The notes beneath the pieces are model-generated. The model ran no database searches and was not told the DNA's origin. It saw only the letters and a list, made by a program, of their open reading frames with translations. A DNA stretch of 64,000 bases from positions 1-64,000 of the forward strand of contig CABZRN010000001.1 in assembly GCA_902528175.1 (NCBI GenBank). Reading direction: 5' to 3'. Of the stretch, positions 1 to 7,983 are shown piece by piece. Positions within the stretch are counted from its first letter, which is position 1. Each line of letters starts with the position of its first letter. The DNA is from an uncultured Pelagibacteraceae bacterium. Lineage in GTDB: Bacteria > Pseudomonadota > Alphaproteobacteria > Pelagibacterales > Pelagibacteraceae. A program made the translations under genes and the position numbers.

Positions 1-2144
1 CAATAACAATAAGAGTGAGATCATCACTAAGATTTTTGTTATTTGCGTTAGCAGCGATTTCTTTGACGATAAGATTTAATTCATCATCAGGGTTTTTATT
101 AAAGTTTCTATTGATAACTTCTTTTGACCCTTCAATGCCAATCTCTTTATTATTTTTATTTAAACTTTCAGATAAACCATCTGTGAAAGCGTAAAATCTG
201 TTTCCATTTAATTTAGATTTATTAACAAAGTAACTAGATTTTGTGCCTTGTTTAATAACTCCTAAAGGAGGAGATTTGCTCTCAAATTCTTCAAAATTAC
301 CTTTGTTATCTCTAATAATAGCTGGTTGATGGCCCGCATTTACCCACGAAATTTCATCTGTAATAATATTATAATTTCCAATAATTGATGTAACAAACAT
401 TCCGCCAGTTTTAGTTAGATGTAAATCATTATTCATATGAAATGCCATTTCATCTACATCAACCTTATCACGAGACATAATCTCAAATAAAGTCGAGGCT
501 TTTGCCATGACCATACCTGCATGAATTCCTTTTCCAGCAACATCAGCAATAACAAAATAAACACTTTCTTTGTGAGGATAAAAACTAAAAAAATCACCCG
601 AGACTTCTCTTGCAGCTAAATTAATTCCGTGAACTGGATAATTATTTAAATTTCTTTTAGGTAAGAAATTTTCTTGTACTTTAACTGCAAGCTTAACTTC
701 TCCAGTTATTCTATCACGCCATTTTTTTTTCTCTATTTCGCTAGTTTCTAATTTGCTCATTAATTTATTATAATATAACCCTATGACACCTCCTGCAGTA
801 AAAGGGTCTTGTGGTCCTCTAATTGTTAAATCACCAGTCTCCGATTGTTTATCTAATATAGAAATTAAATCATGTTCTACTGATGTTGCGTTGTGTTCTG
901 CAATATTAAGACCTAATTCTTCTTGGATAGGACTTACTCGTAAAGGATAAAACGAATTTAAAATTTTTAATATTGTAAAAGATCCAATAAAGGCAAATAA
1001 ACCTATAGCTATAACACCTATAAACTGAACTTTAATTTGTTCTAGTCTACTTAGATCTGTCCCCAGAGTTTCTAAATTACTAAAAAAACCAACAGCTAGA
1101 GTGCCCCAAACACCTGCTGCAAGATGAACTGGGATTGCTCCTACAACATCATCGATTTCATATTTGTTTAATAATTCATTTACGAATATAGCTAATACAG
1201 CGCCAATCACTCCAACAAATATTGAAACTACAGATGTCATCGAATCACATCCTGCGGTAATTGCAACTAGTCCAGCTAGAGGACCAAGTATAATATAATA
1301 CGGGTCTGGTTTTTTAAATAGTAAAAAAGATATTCCTAAACCTGTAAGCAAACCAAAAGATGCGGATAAAAAAAGTGTTGATCAGAATAAGTGGAACAGC
1401 TTCATCCATTGCTCCGTTACTTCCACCATTAAATCCAAACCATCCAAACCAAAGAATTAAAGTACCAAGAACTGCTAAAGGAAAACTTGAACCTGTAAAT
1501 TTACCTTTGTTTGCCTTTGAGTATTTGCCAATTCTAGGCCCTAATATTATAACTGCGGAGAGCGCGATCCAACCTCCAACCGAGTGAACGATTGTACTCC
1601 CAGCAAAGTCTATGAATCCTATAGTACTCAACCAACCTGTAGTATTTATTTGACCAGTAATGTCTAGTAGTTGTCTCTCTGCTTCCATATTATTCAAAAA
1701 ACTTGATGACCAAGTCCAATGACCTACAATGGGATAAATTATTCCTGTCGCTAAAATAGTTATAATTATGTAACCGTTAAATTTCATACGCTCTGCGACA
1801 GCACCAGAAATAATTGTTGCAGCTGTAGCAACAAACATTGCTTGAAATACAAAGTATGTCATGTATTCGGCCACGTCAGTTTTAAAGAAAAACAAGTCTG
1901 TGCCAAATAGACCGTTAAAACTTTTGCCAAACATCAATCCGAAACCAAATATCCAAAAAATTACTACGGATACCCCGAAATCAGCTGCATTTTTTAATGC
2001 AACATTTATACTATTTTTATAACGGGATAGACCTGTTTCCATACACATGAAACCAGCTTGCATAATAAACACAAGTATAGCGCAGTTTATTACCCAAAGT
2101 GTATCTATAAAAGACTTTACTGACTCTAAATTAATAATCTCCAT
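1..2144 (-). pseudogene. amt: Ammonium transporter (Amt) with C-terminal SpoIIE/RsbU-type PP2C serine phosphatase domain; reading frame broken by an apparent 1-nt insertion at the A7 run 1368-1374; 3' end runs off the window
   Basis: ORF 1314-2144 encodes the Amt N-terminal part (MQAGFMCMETGLSRYKN, GSTIVHSVGGW, WFGWFGFNGGS). Removing one base of the A7 run restores ...TFLSASFGLLTGLGISFLLFKKPDPYYIILGPLAGLVAITAGCDSM..., which stays open to position 1 and includes AAREVSGDFFSFYPHKESVYFVIADVAGKGIHAGMVMAKAS, WVNAGHQPAI and NLSDDLTLIVI, typical of SpoIIE/RsbU phosphatases. Confidence 0.85.
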
Positions 2145-2159
2145 GTCAAAATTTTATTA

Positions 2160-3029
2160 TTATTTAATATTTTTTACATCAAAAATATTCTGATTTGAGT
2201 TTCTATAATTTTCTAAATTTTCTCTTCTAGAAGTTAAAAAAACTAATAAAACGAATATAATAATTAGAAATAGTGGTATTAAAGTAATAACTGAAATTTT
2301 TTTATAAATTAAAAAAAGATATACAAATAAAAATAGTGTTGATCTAATTAAAACATTAATTTTAAAAACAGCCATTATCGCCAAAGAATGCACAATAAGG
2401 TTTTTAAAACTCATTTTAGACGGTCCAACATACCTCATACCTCTCTCTGAGGGTATCCCAATTTTAACTTTTGAAATTTTTGACAGAGCTCCTGAAAAAC
2501 TACTCCATGTAGCCTTTTCATTAGTCATAACTTTCACTACTTCTTTTGGAAGGCATGTAAAATTTCCAAATCTGACAGATTCTCCTGTGAATGTGAATGT
2601 AATTAATTTGTGTAAAAAATAACAAAATTTAAAAAAAAAACCTTCTGATCTTTTAATTCTTTCACAAACTATTGGTAAATCAGATTGTGCTTCTATTTGT
2701 TTTATTAAATCTTTTATTTCCTCAGGTCTATCTTCACCGTCTGAGTCCATGGGTATAATATAATCAAAATCATTGTTTTCTAAAATAAATTTTAAACCAG
2801 TTGCAATAGATCTAGCATGTCCAACGTTTTCTTTTAAATTTATAATTTTAATAGAGTTTATTTTTGAGTAATTAGGAAAATTGTCAGGTGCTTTTTCATT
2901 TGACCCGTCATTTACAACTACAATAGAGATAATTTTATCTATATCTGTAACTTGATGGTTAATATTTTCAAGAAGCTTAAGCAAAGATTGCCAATCGTTA
3001 TAAAGAGGTATTAGTACTTTAAATTTCAT
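2160..3029 (-). CDS. Family 2 glycosyltransferase (DPM1/ArnC-like) with C-terminal TM segments
   Basis: KVLIPLYNDWQSLLKLLENI, VVNDGSNEKAP, IIPMDSDGEDRPEEI motifs; hydrophobic C-terminus. Confidence 0.85.
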   Translation of the reverse strand: MKFKVLIPLYNDWQSLLKLLENINHQVTDIDKIISIVVVNDGSNEKAPDNFPNYSKINSIKIINLKENVGHARSIATGLKFILENNDFDYIIPMDSDGEDRPEEIKDLIKQIEAQSDLPIVCERIKRSEGFFFKFCYFLHKLITFTFTGESVRFGNFTCLPKEVVKVMTNEKATWSSFSGALSKISKVKIGIPSERGMRYVGPSKMSFKNLIVHSLAIMAVFKINVLIRSTLFLFVYLFLIYKKISVITLIPLFLIIIFVLLVFLTSRRENLENYRNSNQNIFDVKNIK

Positions 3030-3154
3030 ATTGAATTAATTGAACTTAAAAATCTTATTAAGGATGCAAATATTCCATGTCCTGAAAATTCTATTACAGC
3101 AATTATAAAAATTATTAGTATTAGTTTTTTATTTTTTTCTAAAAATTCATTCAT
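3026..3154 (-). CDS. Small single-TM protein, 42 aa, unknown function (not in supplied ORF track)
   Basis: Translation MNEFLEKNKKLILIIFIIAVIEFSGHGIFASLIRFLSSINSI. Start ATG overlaps the stop of the upstream GT39 gene (ATGA at 3151-3154) and its stop overlaps the ATG of the downstream GT2 gene (ATGA at 3026-3029). Confidence 0.6.
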   Translation of the reverse strand: MNEFLEKNKKLILIIFIIAVIEFSGHGIFASLIRFLSSINSI

Positions 3155-4473
3155 CTGCTACCTAAACATATACTGTCAATACAAATATAAACATTATATG
3201 TATCTAACTTATTTTGATCAACCTCACCATCCCAAACTGGTCTAGTTTTTAAATGATAAGATAAATTTCCTGCATTCCACTCGTTTCCTAAAACTACATT
3301 TATTGGCTCTTTAAATTCGTTATTCCATCTCAGTTGAACTTTGTCTGCAATTTGTTTTCCTGGATAGTCAGTTCTTTTATCAGTTTCAGTAATTGAAATA
3401 TATGCATAAGTAATGGGAGATAAAAGAAATAAAATTAGAAATGATATTATAAAATTTTTGTAATCTTGTTTTAAAATATATTTTTGAAAAATATAAACAA
3501 ATAAGGTTCCAAAGAATAAATAAAAAGGCGTCATCCACATTGTTCTTATTTTTAAACCCAAAATCATAGATGTAAAAAGAATTAAAAAAATTGGTAAAAA
3601 ATTTATTGCTAATAAAAATAAAAGTTTTTTATCTCTTAAATTATATTTAATTTTAATTTTTTTTATGAGAAAATATAACATAACAAAAAATGGAACTAAT
3701 ATTCCAATTTGTTTAAATATAAATATTACCGGATAAGTAAGATGATTTAAAAAAGTTGAACTGTCTACACTAGATCTTGCCAATCCATAAGTTATTGTAA
3801 TAAAATCATTATTAAATAACCAAATAATATGCGGGATTAATAAAACTAAAAAAACTTCAACAGAAATTAAATAATTAATATGGAATTTTCTATCTTTCTT
3901 AAAAAATATTAAATAAATAAAAAGTATATCAATTGCTATTAGTAAATAAATAAATAGATATTTAGATAAAAAACCACCGACAGCAAATGTTCCAACAATA
4001 ATACAATCTTTTAATTTAGGTATTTTTTGATTAAACACTTTCCATGAATAATAGACTGTTAAAACCCAAAAAGGAATTTGACAAACGTTTACATTAAATT
4101 CCGGGGTTGTAAAATTATAGAAATAAATACCTTCTAATAATAAAACAGATATAAGTGCTAAAATTTCATTTTTTAAAATTTCTTTACTAAATTGAAAAAT
4201 TACAAAAAATGAAAAAATAATAAAAATCTGACTAAGTAAGTAATATGCCCAATCATTAGAACCAAAAATACTATAAAAAATTTCTACCATAAATGCGCTC
4301 ATCGGAGGATGTTTATTAAAACCCCAATCTAAATTACTGCCCCAGGCTAAAGCTTCAATTGTATCGAGTGGAAGATTATTATTTGTTAAAGATGGAATCA
4401 GTGTCCATAAAATTAAATGGATTGTCAAAAAAATGTAAAAAAAAATTTTTGTTTGCTTTTTATAAATCACCAT
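3151..4473 (-). CDS. Family 39-like (PMT_2/ArnT-like) membrane glycosyltransferase
   Basis: Polytopic; DTIEALAWGSNLDWGFNKHPPMSAFMVEIFYSIFG resembles the first periplasmic loop of PMT_2/ArnT proteins. Confidence 0.8.
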   Translation of the reverse strand: MVIYKKQTKIFFYIFLTIHLILWTLIPSLTNNNLPLDTIEALAWGSNLDWGFNKHPPMSAFMVEIFYSIFGSNDWAYYLLSQIFIIFSFFVIFQFSKEILKNEILALISVLLLEGIYFYNFTTPEFNVNVCQIPFWVLTVYYSWKVFNQKIPKLKDCIIVGTFAVGGFLSKYLFIYLLIAIDILFIYLIFFKKDRKFHINYLISVEVFLVLLIPHIIWLFNNDFITITYGLARSSVDSSTFLNHLTYPVIFIFKQIGILVPFFVMLYFLIKKIKIKYNLRDKKLLFLLAINFLPIFLILFTSMILGLKIRTMWMTPFYLFFGTLFVYIFQKYILKQDYKNFIISFLILFLLSPITYAYISITETDKRTDYPGKQIADKVQLRWNNEFKEPINVVLGNEWNAGNLSYHLKTRPVWDGEVDQNKLDTYNVYICIDSICLGSR

Positions 4474-4502
4474 TTATTTGAATTTATACAATTAAACCTT
4501 GC

Positions 4503-4530
4503 TTGACACTACCTATTTGCTGAATATACT
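4503..4530 (+). promoter_or_regulatory. Sigma70-type promoter for dksA
   Basis: TTGACA (4503-4508), 16-nt spacer, TATACT (4525-4530), about 20 nt before the dksA ATG. Confidence 0.65.
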
Positions 4531-4551
4531 TCGAGCGTTTTAAAATAGATA

Positions 4552-4971
4552 ATGGTTAGAATTTCTAAAACTTACATTCCAAAAGAATCAGAAAAGTATA
4601 TGTGCGAAAAACATAAAGTGTTTTTCAAAAATAAACTATTAGCCTGGAAAAAGGATTTAGTTAGATCTAATAATGAAGCTTTATATAATAGTTCTATGGA
4701 TGATAATAGTACTTCTGCAGATATTGTGGACCAAGCCAGCTCTTATACAGATAAAAATGTTGAGATGAGAGCAATCAACAGACAAATAAAACTGATATCA
4801 AAAATAGACTCAGCTTTAAAAAAGATTAAAGATGGGACATACGGGTTTTGCGAAGATACTGGAGAACCAATCGGAATTAAAAGACTTATAGCTAGACCAG
4901 TTGCAACTTTATCTATTGCTGCTCAGGAAAAACACGAAAAAGAGGAAAAAGTTTACGCAGACGATATTTAA
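4552..4971 (+). CDS. dksA: RNA polymerase-binding transcription factor DksA
   Basis: Coiled-coil region then DGTYGFCEDTGEPIGIKRLIARPVATLSIAAQEKHE; single-Cys alphaproteobacterial form. Confidence 0.93.
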   Translation: MVRISKTYIPKESEKYMCEKHKVFFKNKLLAWKKDLVRSNNEALYNSSMDDNSTSADIVDQASSYTDKNVEMRAINRQIKLISKIDSALKKIKDGTYGFCEDTGEPIGIKRLIARPVATLSIAAQEKHEKEEKVYADDI

Positions 4972-5588
4972 GGTTTTGGAATTTTTTCTCCTTTATTTAA
5001 ATAATCATAGCCCTTTATAACAGCATCTCTCTCTGATATTTCTAAATACCATCTAGAAAGGTTTTTGTAATTTATAAGTCCTATATCGTGCCAATCGTGT
5101 CTTGCAATCCATGGGAAGGTTGCAATATCTGCTATTGTGTAATTTTCCCCTGCAAGATATTTTGAATCCGATAGTCTTTCATCCAAATTTTTATATATTG
5201 AAGTTGATATTTTAAAATATCTTTCTTCTCCAAATTCACTTTTGCCTGGATTATAATGATGGAACTGATGGTGTTGACCAAGAATTGGTCCAACATATCC
5301 CATTTGAGCCATCAACCATTGGGTAATAATATTTTTATTATCAAAGTATTTTCCACTCTTTTCAGCTAGATAGATAAGTATAGCTCCAGATTCAAAAATT
5401 ACATTATTATTATCGTTATCTTTAATAACAGGTATTTTGCTAAATGGACTAATCTTTTTAAACTCAGGTTTAAATTGATCACCATTATTTAAATCGATTG
5501 TGTTTACATTATATTCATATCCAATTTCCTCTAGCATAATCGATATTTTTTTGCCGTTGGGAGTATTGGCGGTATATAACTCAATCAC
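4968..5588 (-). CDS. Glutathione S-transferase family protein (YfcG/Ure2-like)
   Basis: MIELYTANTPNGKKISIMLEEIG, FKKISPFSKIPVI, ESGAILIYLAEK, YTIADIATFPW. Confidence 0.9.
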   Translation of the reverse strand: MIELYTANTPNGKKISIMLEEIGYEYNVNTIDLNNGDQFKPEFKKISPFSKIPVIKDNDNNNVIFESGAILIYLAEKSGKYFDNKNIITQWLMAQMGYVGPILGQHHQFHHYNPGKSEFGEERYFKISTSIYKNLDERLSDSKYLAGENYTIADIATFPWIARHDWHDIGLINYKNLSRWYLEISERDAVIKGYDYLNKGEKIPKP

Positions 5589-6600
5589 TTTTTACACCAA
5601 GCCTATCTTTTATAGTTTTGGAAGATGTAGTGAATTCAAATCTATATTTTTCATTTGGTCTTGCTAATTTAAAACAAGCTCTTGCAGCTAAAGCGCCTTC
5701 ATGAAAACCCGATAAAATAAGTTTTAATTTACCAGGGTACGTACATATATCTCCAACAGCGTATATGCCTTTTTGATTTGTTTCAAATTTTTCTGTATCA
5801 ACTTCAATAGTTTTTTTATTAAGATTTAGTCCCCAGTTTGCGATTGGCCCAAGCCGCATAATCAATCCAAAAAAACCTAGTATGTAATCTGTTTTTAATG
5901 TTTTAACTTCTTTGTTTTCGTGTGTAATTTCTACACTTTCTAAATAACTTGTTCCCTTTATTTCACTTATTTGAAACTTGGTGAATAAATTTATTTTGCC
6001 TGATTTTGTTAATTCATGAACTTTATCAACTGTAGAATTGGCGCCTCTAAATTCATCTCTTCTATGAATTAGGTTAACTTTTGAAGTTTTTGAAAGTTCT
6101 ACTGCCCAATCAAGTGCACTATCTCCACCCCCAAAAATAGTAACAGTTTTTCCTTCAAATATTTTTTTATCTTTTATAGAATAAAATATAGACTTATTTT
6201 CAAACTGCTCACATTCCTTTAAAGAAAATTTTCTTGGTTCGAAAGAACCTACACCGCCAGCAATAATAACATTTGGAGTACTAAATTTTGTGCCGTTGCT
6301 TGTTTTAACTTCCCAATTATTATTATTTTTTTTTACCTCATTGACTCGTTCATTTAAATGAAATTTTATTTTGAAAGGTTTTAGTTGTTTAATTAAATTT
6401 TGAGTTAATTCTTCCCCAGTACATTCAGGTATTGCAGGAATATCATAAATAGGTTTATCCGGATAAAGTTCTATACACTGACCACCAATTTTATCTAGGT
6501 TGTCAACAATCTGACAATCTAGCCCAATTATTTTTAATTGATGTGCTGTAAATAAACCTGTTGGGCCTGCTCCTATTATTAAAGCATCTGTTTTTATCAT
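5581..6600 (-). CDS. Ferredoxin-NADP reductase, thioredoxin-reductase-like flavoprotein
   Basis: DALIIGAGPTGLFTAHQL FAD motif, GGQCIELYPDKPIYDIPA, VTIFGGGDSALDWA, AVGDICTYPGKLKLILSGFHEGALAA. Confidence 0.9.
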   Translation of the reverse strand: MIKTDALIIGAGPTGLFTAHQLKIIGLDCQIVDNLDKIGGQCIELYPDKPIYDIPAIPECTGEELTQNLIKQLKPFKIKFHLNERVNEVKKNNNNWEVKTSNGTKFSTPNVIIAGGVGSFEPRKFSLKECEQFENKSIFYSIKDKKIFEGKTVTIFGGGDSALDWAVELSKTSKVNLIHRRDEFRGANSTVDKVHELTKSGKINLFTKFQISEIKGTSYLESVEITHENKEVKTLKTDYILGFFGLIMRLGPIANWGLNLNKKTIEVDTEKFETNQKGIYAVGDICTYPGKLKLILSGFHEGALAARACFKLARPNEKYRFEFTTSSKTIKDRLGVKSD

Positions 6601-6920
6601 TAAACTTGTTTCTCAGGTAAGTGAACTACTAGACCATCTATTTTATCAGAGACTGTTAATTGACAACTAAGTCTACTATTTTTTTTTGGTTCATAAGCCT
6701 GATCTATCATATCGTCTTCGCCTTCACTTTTTTCATCTAACTTATCATACCAGTCATCTTTGACATAAACGTGACAAGTAGCGCAAGCCATACTACCTCC
6801 ACAATCGGCATCTATTCCAGGAATGTCATTCTGAACTGCACCTTCCATCACTGTTAATCCATTTTGTACATCTATAGTATGTTCTTTACCATTGTGTTCT
6901 ATATAAGTAATTTTTGTCAT
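6600..6920 (-). CDS. Adrenodoxin-type [2Fe-2S] ferredoxin
   Basis: [15 protein letters not shown] ... [21 protein letters not shown]. Confidence 0.93.
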   Translation of the reverse strand: MTKITYIEHNGKEHTIDVQNGLTVMEGAVQNDIPGIDADCGGSMACATCHVYVKDDWYDKLDEKSEGEDDMIDQAYEPKKNSRLSCQLTVSDKIDGLVVHLPEKQV

Positions 6921-6944
6921 TTATTTATATATAAGTATAAAAAA

Positions 6945-6976
6945 AAATAGGGCAAGTATTTCTACTTGCCCTATTT
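6945..6976 (-). terminator. Rho-independent terminator of proteorhodopsin
   Basis: 14-bp perfect stem AAATAGGGCAAGTA/TACTTGCCCTATTT with TTTC loop, followed on the minus strand by a U tract (A run at 6939-6947 on +). Confidence 0.85.
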
Positions 6977-7000
6977 AAAATTTCTCTCAGTCGAAGTTTG

Positions 7001-7768
7001 TTATGCTCTACTTCTACCAGAGTTTGCAACGGCGCAAGACCAGATAATAATACCAAAAGCGATCTTATTAACGAAGTCTGCTAAGTTGTAAATTACGTTT
7101 AATGAGTTAGCGTCTACACCACCTGTTAAGTATCCGAAGATATAACCTAGTGGGTAAATAGCCCAACCTACAGTAACGATCATTCTTAAAGCGCTGAATG
7201 CTGTTACTAATGATTTGTTACCAGACTTAGCAGCAACTTTACCTGCTTCACCAGAAAAGATTTCATATAAGATGTAAATCCATCCAGCCATTCCGATTAC
7301 AAAACCAAGAGTAGCGTTTATCATCCCTGCTTCTCCAAGATAACCACCAACTAACATCACTAAAGAACCGATTAAAATTCTCCAGAATATTCCTGTTGGT
7401 ACTTTTTTAACTGCAGATAGAATTAAATAAAATTCTACTAACTGTAGCGGTACAGTAATTAACCAATCGATATATCTGTAAACAGTTGGAGTGTCACCTG
7501 TTTCAACCCAAACCGCTCTCATGTACATATAGTGGATAAATGCAATACCTGTTACTAATCCAGCTACGTTGACTGATTTTCTCCACTGAGTGCTTACGTT
7601 TGCTTGCTCCATAAAGAAAAATGCTGTAGCTGCCAACATACCCATTGAAATTAGCCAAAATGAAATACCTACGAAATCATCTGTAGCTAAGAAGGCTGTT
7701 GCTGAGTTAGCTGCTGTAGTAGCTCCGAAAAGAACTAGCACTAAAGCTAACATTTTTATTGTTTTCAT
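7001..7768 (-). CDS. Proteorhodopsin, predicted blue-absorbing (Gln at tuning position 105)
   Basis: Seven-TM opsin; RYIDWLITVPLQLVEFYLIL (Asp97, Gln105, Glu108 by alignment of this motif); retinal Lys in YNLADFVNKIAFGIIIW. Confidence 0.97.
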   Translation of the reverse strand: MKTIKMLALVLVLFGATTAANSATAFLATDDFVGISFWLISMGMLAATAFFFMEQANVSTQWRKSVNVAGLVTGIAFIHYMYMRAVWVETGDTPTVYRYIDWLITVPLQLVEFYLILSAVKKVPTGIFWRILIGSLVMLVGGYLGEAGMINATLGFVIGMAGWIYILYEIFSGEAGKVAAKSGNKSLVTAFSALRMIVTVGWAIYPLGYIFGYLTGGVDANSLNVIYNLADFVNKIAFGIIIWSCAVANSGRSRA

Positions 7769-7796
7769 TAAAAACTCCCTCTTTAGTTAGTTTTTT

Positions 7797-7832
7797 TAGT
7801 TTAAATTTAAACTACGGCTTTTATTCAAAGCC
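7797..7832 (-). promoter_or_regulatory. Inverted-repeat elements in the proteorhodopsin 5' leader
   Basis: 18-bp perfect palindrome TAGTTTAAATTTAAACTA (7797-7814) next to hairpin GGCTTT-TATTC-AAAGCC (7816-7832). Confidence 0.4.
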
Positions 7833-7983
7833 AAAGTTGGGGTTTAATTATCAAATATAAAAGGTTATTAGAAGTATAAATTTGACGCAATTTTTGTTGA
7901 TTTTGCTACCTTTTTGAAATTTAATACAACTTATAGATACATAAAGCTCAATTTTAATTAATTATGAATCAATTTTAATAAAA

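Noticed and set aside
1360-1587. Plus-strand 75-aa ORF over amt
   Set aside because: Antisense to the Amt coding sequence; not credible as a gene.
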